From JBHGBM01 sp041946965 (GTDB lineage Bacteria > Acidobacteriota > Terriglobia > Bryobacterales > Bryobacteraceae), in NCBI GenBank assembly GCA_041946965.1, contig JBHGBM010000060.1, positions 1-34,648 on the forward strand: a stretch of DNA of 34,648 bases, in the 5' to 3' direction. Below, one piece after another: positions 16,419 through 24,944 of this stretch. The notes beneath the pieces are model-generated. The model was not told the origin of the DNA. It was given only the letters and a program-made list of their open reading frames with translations, and ran no database searches. Both the position numbers and the translations under genes were made by a program. Numbering within the stretch: position 1 is the stretch's first letter; the number at the start of each line of letters is the position of its first letter.

Positions 16419-19400
16419 TTAGAAGCTCACCCGCAAAGCGAACTGCATGGTCCTCGGGTCGTAGGCGCCTGTGAACTGTCCGAAGCGCGAGTTTACCTGG
16501 CTGCCGGAGGCGTCAAAACGCGCGCCGGTATCCAACGCCGAGAACTGCGTGTGGTTGAAGAAATTATAGAGTTCCCAGCGGAACTGAAGACGCATGCGCT
16601 CGTGAATCCGGAAATTCTTGAACACGGCAACATCCCAGTTGTTGATGCCCGGACCGCGGATCACGGTCTTGGCGGCGTTGCCGACGGTGCCGACCAAGGG
16701 TAACTGGAAGACCTCGGTCCGGAAATTGCGGCTGAAGGTCCGCTCGCTCTTCGGCAGCACCGGGTTGCCGGTTACCACCACGCGCGCGCCCTGGGAAGCC
16801 GAGCCGGTGATATCGGTGGCGGTCACGGTGGAAAAACCGACCCCCAGCGGCGCGCCGCTGATGAAGCTGGTGATGCCGGACAACTGCCACCCGTTCAGCG
16901 CCTGTCTCCCCACCGGGTTGTTCGTGTTCACGCCGGGCACGTCCCAGATGTAATTGACGTTCAGCACATGGGTGCGATCGAAGTTGGCAAGACCGTAGTT
17001 CCAAACCCGCACCGGGACAAGCGCGCTGACCGAGTCCGAATCCGCGTCGTTGAAGTCCAGGGCCTTGGACCACGTCCACGCCAGCCCGAACTGCAAGCCG
17101 GCGATGAAGCGGCGCTTGGCCTGGACCTGGAGGGAATGATAGCTGGAACTGCTCGCCCCTTCCATGATGGCCGCTTCGTTGAATCCGATGTAGCGGCGCA
17201 GGAAAGCGGAAGGCAACGGGCCGCTACGCAGCGTCCGGTCGGCGTTGTTCGGATCGAAATTCGCCCCCAGGGGAATCGGATTCACATCGCGCCGCCATAA
17301 CAGGTGGCGTCCCAGCGACCCGCCGTACCCCACGTCGAGGACCGTTCCGAAGCCGATGTCCCGCTGCACGGACAAGCTGAAGTTCATCACCGTAGGCAGG
17401 TACCCCTGCACGTCCGCGCCCACCACGTTGCTGGGGAACACCAGGCCGGAGGACGACAGCAGCGCCTTCATCTCGCCGAAACTCACCACGGGCGACTCGA
17501 GCAGCGGCGGCTGGCCGGTGATGGGCCCCGCGAATCCCTCCGTGAAGAAGCGGTTGTAGAACATGCCGAAGCCGCCCCGTATGGCTGTCTTCCCGTTGCC
17601 GAATACATCGTACGCAAAGCCGATACGCGGCCCCCACTGAATGCCGCGCTGGTTCACCAGGGCGCGCGGATAGCCGCCCTCGCCGCCCCGCACCATGCCG
17701 TTATACGGGTTGCCCACCCCCGGCGCGATCGCGCCGATCTGCGCCACCGTGTACTCCTGCCCGGTAACCGGGTGGACGCCGATGCGCTGCCCTCGCGCGT
17801 TCAGGCCGGGACGGATCAGTTGCGGAGCCCGCGCCGGATCGTAGCGGGACGGGACAAACCCGGCGAGAAAATTGTCTTCCTCGACGATCGGCAACGTATA
17901 GTGCATGCGCAGGCCCAGTTCCACGGTCAGCCTCCGCTTCGCCTTCCAACTGTCTTGCAGGAACCACTCATAGCCGCCCGTGCGCTGCTTCATCCAGGCC
18001 GCGCCGCTGGTTTCCGTGTAAGAGTTGAAAACGCCAAGGGCCGCGTTCGCGTACGCGTAATTCGTGTCCAGCGGGTTGTTCACGTTGCGGCCGAAATCGA
18101 AGGACCCGTTGAAGGGGACCGCCTTCTTCTGGTGCCGGAAGAACGTCTCGATGTAGAGGCCCGCTTTGAAAGTGTGACTGCCCCGGGTGATCGTGAGGTT
18201 GTCCGACCAGTTGAAAAGGCGGTACCGGTTGTATAGGGGGAAACGGCCTTCGAAGGTCAGTTGGCCCGCATTCGGCACGCCGCCGAAGGTGGCGTTCGGA
18301 ATCACCTTCAGCGGATTCGCCGAGGGGCTGAACTGACCGATGGTGTACCCCACGGTCTCGCGGAGGTTCCGCCGCAATTCCTCCTCTTCGTACGAATTCT
18401 CGGCGGGCTGCGTCAAAAAGCCGAAACTGAATTCGTTGATCACCGCCGGCGAGATGATCCGGGTATACCGCGCCGTCAAACTCTTGGAATGGCTCCACCA
18501 GGTCCTCTTCATCTGCGGCCAGTTGGCCGTCTGTGCGGCGCCCGAGTACGCCGTCTGGTCCTCGTTCCACGCCGAAAAGCCGCCCGAGAGGAAATTGTTC
18601 GAACTGAGATTGTAGTCCAGCTTCAGGGTGGAGGTCCGCTTGGGCATGTCGTTCTCTGAGACAAACGTGTAATTGTACTGCCCGCGGGAAATATCGCGAT
18701 TGGGAAAGTTCGGATCGTGAAAGACCTTCAGCAACACCTGGCCGTTGCGGTCGATCCGGCTGGCCGGGATGATGTTGCCCGGGAACAGGACGTTGTTGTT
18801 GTAAGGATCCTTGATGGTGATCAGCCGGTTGTTCACGTCCAGCGACTGGGAGAAGTTGCCCTCCTTTTCGAGCGGCGTGGGCATGGTCCGCTGGCCGGTC
18901 ACGAAGTTCTTGGTGGGCCAGAACTCCTGGTGCCAGAAGAAGAACAGTTTCTCCCTTTTCGTATTGAACTTGCCGGGAATAAGAACAGGACCCCCTACGT
19001 TGTAAGTCCAGGTATTGAAGCGGTAACGCGGTTTCTTGATCCCGTTCAGGTTATCAAAAAAGTTATTGGCATTGAACTGTTCGTGCCGCTTGAAATAAGA
19101 GCCCAGGCCGTGAAAGTCCCTGGTGCCGCTCTTCGTCACGATCTGAATATTGGAGCCCGCCATGCGCCCGTACTCGGCGGTGTAGTTGCTGATCAGAATC
19201 TTCACTTCGCTGACGGCCTCCTGGCTGACCACCAGCTTCATCTGGTATCCGTTGCCCATGTCGGTGGCAGGCACGCCGTCCACGGCAATGTTGTTGAAGG
19301 TCTGCCGGTTTCCCATGACGCTGAAGTTCGAGGTGTTGGCCAGGTCGTCCGCCGTATTGCGCACCACCACGCCCGGCAGCAGGGCCACCAGGTCTTTCAC

Positions 19401-19847
19401 GTTGCGCCCGCGAATCAGCAGGCTGTCCACCTGGGCGCTGGTAATCACGTCGGCCCGCTCCGCGCTCTGGGTCTGCACGATGGCGCCCCCCTGCGCCGTA
19501 ACCGAGACGGTCTCGGTGAGGGCGCCGACCTCCAGGCGGATGGGCTCCAGGGGGAGGCGCTCGCCGGTGGCGAGAATGATGTCGCGCCGCTCGTATTTCT
19601 TGAAACCGCTCCCACTGATGGTGAGGGTGTAGTTGCCGGCGTCCAGCCCGCTGAACAGGAAATCGCCCCCTTCGTTGGTCTGCATGGTGCGTGCTCTGGC
19701 GGTGGCACTCTGCGTGAGGGTGACCTCAGCATTGGGAACGCTCAATCCGGAGGGGTCTTCCACCGAGCCGGCGATCGAGCCGGTGACGATCTGGCTCCAT
19801 CCGGGAATGGAGAAAAGCAGGACGAAAGCGAACCTGACACTGCCCAT
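16419..19847 (-). CDS. Oar-like TonB-dependent receptor with carboxypeptidase-regulatory domain
   Basis: The 1142-residue outer-membrane protein has a signal peptide (about 1-18, ending GWSQ) and an N-terminal carboxypeptidase-regulatory-like beta-sandwich (about 20-105, GSIAGSVEDPSGLSVPNAEV). A plug domain (about 110-240, with IRGRNVKDLVALLPGVVV) and a long 22-strand-type barrel follow, ending in the terminal phenylalanine signal FALRVSF. This Oar/CarboxypepD_reg receptor type is greatly expanded in Acidobacteriota and Bacteroidota. Ligands are mostly unknown but may be peptides or glycans. No TonB/ExbBD gene is nearby. A GGGAG ribosome binding site precedes the ATG, and a promoter lies at 19892-19919. 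Confidence 0.92.
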   Translation of the reverse strand: MGSVRFAFVLLFSIPGWSQIVTGSIAGSVEDPSGLSVPNAEVTLTQSATARARTMQTNEGGDFLFSGLDAGNYTLTISGSGFKKYERRDIILATGERLPLEPIRLEVGALTETVSVTAQGGAIVQTQSAERADVITSAQVDSLLIRGRNVKDLVALLPGVVVRNTADDLANTSNFSVMGNRQTFNNIAVDGVPATDMGNGYQMKLVVSQEAVSEVKILISNYTAEYGRMAGSNIQIVTKSGTRDFHGLGSYFKRHEQFNANNFFDNLNGIKKPRYRFNTWTYNVGGPVLIPGKFNTKREKLFFFWHQEFWPTKNFVTGQRTMPTPLEKEGNFSQSLDVNNRLITIKDPYNNNVLFPGNIIPASRIDRNGQVLLKVFHDPNFPNRDISRGQYNYTFVSENDMPKRTSTLKLDYNLSSNNFLSGGFSAWNEDQTAYSGAAQTANWPQMKRTWWSHSKSLTARYTRIISPAVINEFSFGFLTQPAENSYEEEELRRNLRETVGYTIGQFSPSANPLKVIPNATFGGVPNAGQLTFEGRFPLYNRYRLFNWSDNLTITRGSHTFKAGLYIETFFRHQKKAVPFNGSFDFGRNVNNPLDTNYAYANAALGVFNSYTETSGAAWMKQRTGGYEWFLQDSWKAKRRLTVELGLRMHYTLPIVEEDNFLAGFVPSRYDPARAPQLIRPGLNARGQRIGVHPVTGQEYTVAQIGAIAPGVGNPYNGMVRGGEGGYPRALVNQRGIQWGPRIGFAYDVFGNGKTAIRGGFGMFYNRFFTEGFAGPITGQPPLLESPVVSFGEMKALLSSSGLVFPSNVVGADVQGYLPTVMNFSLSVQRDIGFGTVLDVGYGGSLGRHLLWRRDVNPIPLGANFDPNNADRTLRSGPLPSAFLRRYIGFNEAAIMEGASSSSYHSLQVQAKRRFIAGLQFGLAWTWSKALDFNDADSDSVSALVPVRVWNYGLANFDRTHVLNVNYIWDVPGVNTNNPVGRQALNGWQLSGITSFISGAPLGVGFSTVTATDITGSASQGARVVVTGNPVLPKSERTFSRNFRTEVFQLPLVGTVGNAAKTVIRGPGINNWDVAVFKNFRIHERMRLQFRWELYNFFNHTQFSALDTGARFDASGSQVNSRFGQFTGAYDPRTMQFALRVSF

Positions 19848-19860
19848 AAAGCACTCCCGC

Positions 19861-19876
19861 GGCGGAAAAATCCGCC
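19861..19876 (-). promoter_or_regulatory. Hairpin in the 5' leader of the first receptor gene
   Basis: GGCGGA and TCCGCC (minus strand) form a 6-bp stem with a TTTT loop, ending about 13 nt before the ATG and just upstream of the GGGAG ribosome binding site. It may stabilise or regulate the mRNA. The T-run is in the loop, so it is not a standard terminator. Confidence 0.35.
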
Positions 19877-19891
19877 TTTTCAGTGGTTGAT

Positions 19892-19919
19892 TCTATATCC
19901 GCCGGGCGGTGAACTGCAA
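19892..19919 (-). promoter_or_regulatory. Probable promoter of the first receptor gene
   Basis: On the minus strand TTGCAG (19914-19919) is followed after 16 nt by TATAGA (19892-19897). Expected initiation near 19885 gives a leader of about 38 nt containing the hairpin at 19861-19876. Confidence 0.4.
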
Positions 19920-19925
19920 TGCCGG

Positions 19926-20339
19926 TTATTCGCCCATCACTTTCACAATCACACGCTTCGGGCGCTGCCCGTCGAACTCCGCGTAGTAGATCTGCTGCCA
20001 GGGGCCGAAGTCCAGGCGCCCCTTGGTCACGGGCACAATCACCTGGTGGTGCACCAGCAGGCTCTTCAGGTGGGAGTCGCCGTTGGTTTCCCCCGTGCGG
20101 TGGTGGCGGTAATCGCGGCGAAACGGGGCCAGCTTTTCCAGCCACTCGTCGATATCCGCAATCAAACCGTCCTCGGCGTCGTTTACGTATACGCCGGCGG
20201 TGATGTGCATGGCCGAAACCAGGATCATGCCCTCCTGGATGCCGCTCTTGCGCAGCGCCGCCTCCACCTGCGGGGTGATATTGAGGTACTCGCGGTGGCC
20301 TTCCGTCTGAAATGTCAGGTGTTCGGTGTGGAATCGCAT
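19926..20339 (-). CDS. yjbQ: YjbQ family protein (UPF0047)
   Basis: The 137-residue protein is a full-length YjbQ/UPF0047 member, with the signatures HITAGVYVNDAEDGL (about 45-59), HLKSLLVHHQVIVPV and the G-x-W-Q-x-I-Y-Y-x-E-F-D-G block (GPWQQIYYAEFDG). E. coli YjbQ has weak thiamine-phosphate synthase activity; the physiological role of the family is unsettled. The histidines of the conserved metal-site segments are present. A TATGAT box lies exactly 6 nt before the ATG with no Shine-Dalgarno sequence. It is divergent from a response regulator gene across 25 bp. Confidence 0.93.
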   Translation of the reverse strand: MRFHTEHLTFQTEGHREYLNITPQVEAALRKSGIQEGMILVSAMHITAGVYVNDAEDGLIADIDEWLEKLAPFRRDYRHHRTGETNGDSHLKSLLVHHQVIVPVTKGRLDFGPWQQIYYAEFDGQRPKRVIVKVMGE

Positions 20340-20345
20340 GGCCCG

Positions 20346-20358
20346 ATCATATTACGAT
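20346..20358. promoter_or_regulatory. Back-to-back -10 boxes of yjbQ and the response regulator
   Basis: TATGAT on the minus strand (20346-20351) and TACGAT on the plus strand (20353-20358) lie one base apart in a 25-bp gap. Each ends exactly 6 nt before its start codon (yjbQ ATG, response regulator GTG). There is no Shine-Dalgarno sequence on either side. Confidence 0.55.
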
Positions 20359-20364
20359 TTGAAC

Positions 20365-20754
20365 GTGGGCACCCGGCGCGTGCTGATCGTGGATGACGAA
20401 CCGCAACTGGCGGACATCCTGCGGCTGTTCCTGGACCACCTGGGCTACGAGGCCTCCGTCTCCGGTTCCGCGGACGGCGCATGGCTCGAAGTCGAGGCCG
20501 ATCCGGCGGCCCATGACCTGGTGGTCATCGATATGAGTCTGCCGGGCATGAGGGGCGACGAGCTCGCGCGCCGCGTCCTGGAACGGGCGCCCCGCACGCG
20601 CGTCATCATAACCAGTGGCTACCCCACCGACGTGCGCGCGCTCGAAGCCATGGCGCCGGGCCGCGTCGCCTTTCTTCACAAGCCGTTCACGCCGGAAATG
20701 CTGGAGGCGGCGCTGCGCAGGCTCGCCGAACCGCCCGCCGGCAGCGTAGTATAA
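20365..20754 (+). CDS. Single-domain response regulator (CheY-like)
   Basis: The 129-residue product is a complete receiver domain with no output domain. It has acidic residues D10/D11, phosphoacceptor D56 (VVIDMSLPGM), T83 (IITSG) and K106 (LHKPF). The GTG at 20365 is chosen because a TACGAT box lies 6 nt upstream and the domain starts at once (GTRRVLIVDDE). An in-frame ATG at 20338 would overlap the start of yjbQ and add a tail unlike receivers. No kinase is adjacent. It probably acts in a phosphorelay or by binding a partner. A TATAAA box at its 3' end (near 20751) may drive the next gene. Confidence 0.87.
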   Translation: MGTRRVLIVDDEPQLADILRLFLDHLGYEASVSGSADGAWLEVEADPAAHDLVVIDMSLPGMRGDELARRVLERAPRTRVIITSGYPTDVRALEAMAPGRVAFLHKPFTPEMLEAALRRLAEPPAGSVV

Positions 20755-20780
20755 AGAAAGAAGCCGCACTGAGAGGCAGT

Positions 20781-21680
20781 ATGAAAATTTCCCTCGGAAG
20801 CTGGGCATTTTCCTTCGGCCCCTTCGCCGCAGACCCGATCCCTTTCGATCGCACGGTGAGAAGGCTTTCCGAGGCCGGCTATGACGGCATCGAGCTGTGC
20901 GGCTTCCCTCCGCATCTCACGCTCGATGAATACCCTACGCGCGAATCGCGGCGCGAGGTGGTCCGGCGCCTGGAGGACCACCGCCTGGGCGTTTCCGGCT
21001 ACTCGGCCGATTTCACCGCGGTAAATCCCGTCATTGAGGAAAACCGCTCACGCTACCTGGACCTCTTCCGGCGGCAGGTGGAAATGTGCGCCGACCTGGG
21101 CAGCCCGGCGCTGCGCGTGGATTCCGGCGCCGCTCCCGGCTCCATACGCAATCGCGATTACGCCGCCGCCATGGATCGGCTCGCCTCGGTCTGGCGGGAA
21201 GGCGCGGAAATCGCCGCCGAGGCCGGCGTCCGGGTGGTTTGGGAGTTTGAACCCGGCTTCGTCTTCAACAAGCCCTCCGAAGCCGCCGCCCTGCACGAGA
21301 AGGTGGGCCATGCGAACTTCACTATCCTGTTCGATACCTCGCACGCCTACATGTCGGCGGTGGTGGGGGCGCGGCAACACGGCGCCCGCGAGACGCTCCC
21401 CGGCGGCGTTCCCCAGCTCCTCCGGATGCTACAGGGGCGCATCGGCGCCGTCCACATCATCGACTCCGACGGCACGCTGTATCACGACGAAACCAGCCGC
21501 CACGTCCCGTTCGGCCGCGGCCTGATCGATTTCCGCGCCATCGCGCCGCAGCTTGCCTCCATCCCCGGCCTGGACTGGTGGTGCGTGGACATGTGCTTCT
21601 GCCCGGAATCCTGGAACCTGGTGGAGCGCAGCCTGGAATTCGTGAGGGATCTGCTGGCGCAGGCAGCGGCAGCGCGCTAA
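20781..21680 (+). CDS. Sugar phosphate isomerase/epimerase (xylose isomerase-like TIM barrel)
   Basis: The 299-residue protein belongs to the xylose isomerase-like TIM-barrel (AP_endonuc_2) superfamily. Candidate divalent-metal ligands are E157 (WEFEPG), D185 and H188 (FDTSHA) and H225 (VHIIDSDG), the usual arrangement of this fold. The exact substrate cannot be told; relatives include sugar epimerases, inosose enzymes and hydroxypyruvate isomerase. A GAGAGGC ribosome binding site precedes the ATG. It is followed after 27 nt by a PfkB kinase, which suggests isomerisation and phosphorylation of the same sugar or polyol. Confidence 0.85.
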   Translation: MKISLGSWAFSFGPFAADPIPFDRTVRRLSEAGYDGIELCGFPPHLTLDEYPTRESRREVVRRLEDHRLGVSGYSADFTAVNPVIEENRSRYLDLFRRQVEMCADLGSPALRVDSGAAPGSIRNRDYAAAMDRLASVWREGAEIAAEAGVRVVWEFEPGFVFNKPSEAAALHEKVGHANFTILFDTSHAYMSAVVGARQHGARETLPGGVPQLLRMLQGRIGAVHIIDSDGTLYHDETSRHVPFGRGLIDFRAIAPQLASIPGLDWWCVDMCFCPESWNLVERSLEFVRDLLAQAAAAR

Positions 21681-21690
21681 CGCGGGTTGT

Positions 21691-21696
21691 TACAAT
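21691..21696 (+). promoter_or_regulatory. -10 box (TACAAT) before the PfkB kinase gene
   Basis: TACAAT ends 11 nt before the ATG at 21708, in the 27-nt gap after the isomerase gene. It would give a leader of about 5 nt. No Shine-Dalgarno sequence is seen for this start. Confidence 0.35.
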
Positions 21697-21707
21697 CGTA
21701 CGCGATC

Positions 21708-22625
21708 ATGTCTTTGGTAGTCGTCGGTTCCGTGGCGTACGACGGCGTGGAAACGCCCCGCGGCAAGGTTGAGCGCATGCTCGGCGGCGCCGCCACTTAC
21801 ATCTCTCTGGCCGCCAGCTACTTCGCCCCGGTGCGGATCGTGGCCGTGGTGGGCGACGATTTCGCCCGCGAGGATTACGACCTGCTGGCCGGCCGCGGCG
21901 TGGATCTGGAGGGGCTCGAACGCGTCCCCGGAAAGTGCTTCTTCTGGGCCGGCGTCTATTCGGCCGACATGAACGATCGCACCACGCTGCGCACCGACCT
22001 GAACGTCTTCGCCGGCTTCGATCCCAAGATCCCGCCCGCCTATGCGTCTTCGCCGTACCTGTTTCTGGGCAACATCCAGCCGGCGCTCCAGCGCTCCGTG
22101 CGGGGCCAGATGAGCAACCTCGCGCTCACCGGCGGCGACACCATGAACTTCTGGATCAAAGATTACCGCGCGGAGCTGCTGGAAACCATACGGGAGTGGG
22201 ATTTCCTGTTGATTAACGACGGCGAGGCGCGCATGTTAAGCGGCGAGTACAACCTGCGCCGCGCCGCCGCCGCCATCCACCGGATGGGGCCGGGCACGCT
22301 GATCATCAAGCGCGGCGAATACGGCGCCATCCTGTTCCGCCAGGGCTGCCACTTCATCGCTCCGGGTTACCTGTTGGAAGAGGTCTTCGACCCGACCGGC
22401 GCCGGCGACAGCTTCGCGGGCGGCTTCATCGGCTACCTGGCCGGCCGCGGCATCGACCCGCGCCGCGGCGAAGTGGATTTCGCCGAATTGCGCCGCGCCG
22501 TGATTTACGGCTCCGTCATGGGCAGCTTCTGCTGCGAGAAATTCGGCGTGGACCGTTTCCGGACCCTCACGCGCGCCGAGATCGATGCCCGCTACAAAGA
22601 ATTTGAAGCCTGCACGCGCTTCTAA
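21708..22625 (+). CDS. PfkB family carbohydrate/nucleoside kinase
   Basis: The 305-residue kinase has the ribokinase fold. The N-terminal MSLVVVGSVAYDG strand, the GGAATYISLA substrate-loop region (26-35) and the PfkB signature DPTGAGDSFAGG (228-239, catalytic base D234) are present. Typical substrates of this branch are sugars, sugar phosphates or nucleosides; this one is not identified. The ATG at 21708 is chosen because it begins the first beta strand; an ATG at 21687 would add seven residues of no family character. Its 3' end overlaps the following glycosyltransferase gene by 41 nt. Confidence 0.88.
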   Translation: MSLVVVGSVAYDGVETPRGKVERMLGGAATYISLAASYFAPVRIVAVVGDDFAREDYDLLAGRGVDLEGLERVPGKCFFWAGVYSADMNDRTTLRTDLNVFAGFDPKIPPAYASSPYLFLGNIQPALQRSVRGQMSNLALTGGDTMNFWIKDYRAELLETIREWDFLLINDGEARMLSGEYNLRRAAAAIHRMGPGTLIIKRGEYGAILFRQGCHFIAPGYLLEEVFDPTGAGDSFAGGFIGYLAGRGIDPRRGEVDFAELRRAVIYGSVMGSFCCEKFGVDRFRTLTRAEIDARYKEFEACTRF

Positions 22626-24132
22626 GCTAGCGCCGCTGGCGGTTTTCGCCGCCCTCGCCGCGCTGAGCGCCGCCGCCGTGTGGTTCTTCCACAGCCGCGG
22701 GCAGTTGCTCTACTACGGCGACGCCGAAGCGCATCTCAACATCGCCCGGCGCATCTTCGACTCCCGCACTCCCGGCTACGACCAGATCGGCACCGTGTGG
22801 CTGCCCCTGCCTCACCTCATGATGCTGCCGCTGGTGCGCGACGACGCCATGTGGCGGTCGGGACTCGCCGGCAGCATCCCCACGGCCGCGTGTTTCGTGC
22901 TGGCGGGGCTGTTCCTGTATCTCGCCGCGCGGCGCGCGTTCCGTGATTCGCTCGCGGCGCTGGTTGCGGTGGCGGCGTTCGCCCTCAACCCCAACCTGCT
23001 CTACCTTCAATCGGTCCCCATGACCGAACCGGTGTCGCTCGCCGCCCTCATGGGTCTGCTGTATTTCACCGTGCGGGGATCGGCGGTGGGCGCGGGCATC
23101 TGCGCGCTGGCGGGCGCCCTCACGCGGTACGAGCATTGGTTCCTGCTGCCCTTCGTGGCGGCGTATTTCCTGCTCACCTCGCCGCGGCGGGTGCGCTCGG
23201 CGGTGGTATTCTGCGCCATCGCCGGCCTGGGACCGCTCTACTGGCTGGCCCACAACGCCTACGTCTACAGCGACCCGCTCTACTTCTACCACGGCCCTTA
23301 TTCCGCCCGGGCCATACAGGGCGCCGCGGGATATCCGGGGCGTGACGACTGGCCCAAGGCGTTTCTCTATTTCCGCACCGCCGCCCGGCTGTGCGCGGGC
23401 TTCGGGCTGTACTGGGCCGGCGTGGCCGGCCTGGCCGCGGCCCTGGCCCGCCGCGCGTGGTGGCCCCTGCTGCTGCTGGCGCTGCCGGCGGGCTTCTATG
23501 TCCTGAGCGTGCATTCCTCGGGAACGCCCATTTTCGTGCCCGAACTCTGGCCCCACAGCTACTACAACAGCCGCTACGGGCTGGCGGCCCTGCCGCTGCT
23601 GGCGCTCGGCGCCGCGGCGCTGGCTGCGGTGGCGCCGGGCAGGTATCGTGGGCGGGTGGCCGCTGCCGTGGTGCTGGCGGCGCTGGTCCCCTGGCTCATC
23701 CACCCGCGCCAGGAGGCGTGGATCACATGGAAGGAATCCCAGGTGAATTCCGCGGCCCGCCGCAACTGGACGCGGCAGGCCGCCGCGTACCTCGGCCCGC
23801 TCTACCGGCGCGGCGACGGAATCTATACGCAGTTCGGGGACTTGACCGGCATCTGGCGGCTTGCCGGCATCCCTCTCCGGGAGACGTTCACACCGGATAA
23901 CGGCCTCGAATGGGAGGCCTCATTTCGCCGCCCGGACCTATTCCTGCACGAGGAATGGACGGTGGCCATCGCCGGAGATCCGGCCCAGACCGTCCTGACC
24001 AGGGCCAAAAGGCCGTATCCGAATTACCCCGACTACGACCTGGTGATGTCGATTATCGTGAAGGGAGCGCCGGTGATCGAGATCTACCGGCGCCGCGGCT
24101 CCTATCGTGAGAGTATCCATCCCGTTTACTAA
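22585..24132 (+). CDS. Membrane glycosyltransferase, GT39/ArnT-like (GT-C fold)
   Basis: The 515-residue protein has an N-terminal membrane helix (about 15-34), then YYGDAEAHLNIAR (43-55). The acidic residue D46 with H50 lies at the place of the catalytic loop of GT-C polyprenyl-phosphate-sugar transferases. About ten further hydrophobic segments follow, and a soluble C-terminal part from about 375. Such enzymes transfer a sugar from a lipid-linked donor to an extracytoplasmic acceptor. Neither donor nor acceptor can be told. The gene overlaps the PfkB gene by 41 nt and the DapF-like gene by 26 nt, so the three are translationally coupled. Confidence 0.78.
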   Translation: MPATKNLKPARASKLAPLAVFAALAALSAAAVWFFHSRGQLLYYGDAEAHLNIARRIFDSRTPGYDQIGTVWLPLPHLMMLPLVRDDAMWRSGLAGSIPTAACFVLAGLFLYLAARRAFRDSLAALVAVAAFALNPNLLYLQSVPMTEPVSLAALMGLLYFTVRGSAVGAGICALAGALTRYEHWFLLPFVAAYFLLTSPRRVRSAVVFCAIAGLGPLYWLAHNAYVYSDPLYFYHGPYSARAIQGAAGYPGRDDWPKAFLYFRTAARLCAGFGLYWAGVAGLAAALARRAWWPLLLLALPAGFYVLSVHSSGTPIFVPELWPHSYYNSRYGLAALPLLALGAAALAAVAPGRYRGRVAAAVVLAALVPWLIHPRQEAWITWKESQVNSAARRNWTRQAAAYLGPLYRRGDGIYTQFGDLTGIWRLAGIPLRETFTPDNGLEWEASFRRPDLFLHEEWTVAIAGDPAQTVLTRAKRPYPNYPDYDLVMSIIVKGAPVIEIYRRRGSYRESIHPVY

Positions 24133-24883
24133 GGCGCACGGCGCCAAGAACGATTTCTTGCTGACTTGGGAGGACGACGCGCCCCCCGGGAACCGCTCCG
24201 AACTGGCGCGCGCCATTTGCGACCGCCATACCGGCGTGGGCGCGGACGGCTGGCTGCTGGTCACTCGCGGCGGCGCCATCACGCTCTACAATTCCGACGG
24301 CAGCATGGCCGAGATCTCAGGAAACGGCACGCGCTGCGCGGCGGCATTCCTGGTCCGCGCCGGCCTGGCGACGGACACGGTGACCATCCTCACCGGCGCC
24401 GGCCCGAAAGAGTTGCGCCTGCTCGAGCGCGCCGGCCTCGCCTTCACCTTCGAGATGAACATGGGCGCCGCCGAGGTGCGGGATGCGCACTATGCGTTGC
24501 ATTCGCGCGATGTCGTGCTGGTGTGGGTGGGCAACCCCCAGTGCGCCGTTCCGGTGGAGAATTTCGATTTCGACTGGCGCACGCTGGGCGCGCGCATCGA
24601 ATCGGACCCGCGGTTTCCCAACCGCACCAACGTCTCGTTCCTGCGCCCGCTCGACCGCCATACCCTGGAAGTGCGTTTCTGGGAGCGGGGTGCGGGGGAG
24701 ACCATGAGTTCCGGCACCGGCTCCACCGGCGCGGCGGCCGCCGCCATAGCCCGCCGGATGGTGACGAGCCCCGTCCGGGTCCTCACGCCCGCCGGACCCC
24801 TGGATATACGCCGGCAAGGGGACGATTTCTTCCTGGTGGGGCCCTCCCAGATCGTCGCCGACGGATTTTTCCTGATGGAGTGA
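24107..24883 (+). CDS. dapF: Diaminopimelate epimerase homologue with both catalytic cysteines replaced by serine
   Basis: The 258-residue protein has the two-domain DapF fold and keeps the residues that bind diaminopimelate in E. coli DapF: N15 (KNDF), N62 (NSDGS), N143 (GNPQ), N175 (RTNVSF), E193/R194 (WERGAGET) and the GTG turn. The catalytic pair is altered. The Cys of CGNG is Ser71 (ISGNGTRC, codon TCA at 24317) and the Cys of ACGTG is Ser202 (MSSGTG, codon TCC at 24710). The His after GNP is Gln145. Epimerisation by the two-thiol mechanism is therefore not expected. It may be a different acid/base enzyme, a binding protein or a weak racemase. The start is GTG, inside the end of the glycosyltransferase gene. 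Confidence 0.85.
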   Translation: MRVSIPFTKAHGAKNDFLLTWEDDAPPGNRSELARAICDRHTGVGADGWLLVTRGGAITLYNSDGSMAEISGNGTRCAAAFLVRAGLATDTVTILTGAGPKELRLLERAGLAFTFEMNMGAAEVRDAHYALHSRDVVLVWVGNPQCAVPVENFDFDWRTLGARIESDPRFPNRTNVSFLRPLDRHTLEVRFWERGAGETMSSGTGSTGAAAAAIARRMVTSPVRVLTPAGPLDIRRQGDDFFLVGPSQIVADGFFLME

Positions 24884-24935
24884 AACTTAACCCGGTTGAC
24901 AAGCGTCCAAACGCGCGGGAACCTGGAATTTGCAT

Positions 24936-24940
24936 GGAGG
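24936..24940 (+). promoter_or_regulatory. Ribosome binding site deciding the FecR-domain protein start
   Basis: GGAGG at 24936-24940 lies 4 nt before the ATG at 24945 and favours that start over the in-frame ATG at 24930. A perfect TTGACA at 24896-24901 lies upstream, but no good -10 box follows at normal spacing. Confidence 0.55.
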
Positions 24941-24944
24941 TGGT

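Noticed and set aside
18717..20396. 559-codon plus-strand frame opposite the first receptor gene and yjbQ
   Set aside because: It spans two unrelated minus-strand genes and their intergenic promoter, which no real gene is likely to do.
24896..24901. Consensus TTGACA before the FecR-domain gene as a full promoter
   Set aside because: No acceptable -10 hexamer occurs 15-19 nt downstream (GAACCT lies at the 17-nt position), so it is recorded only as a lone -35 match.
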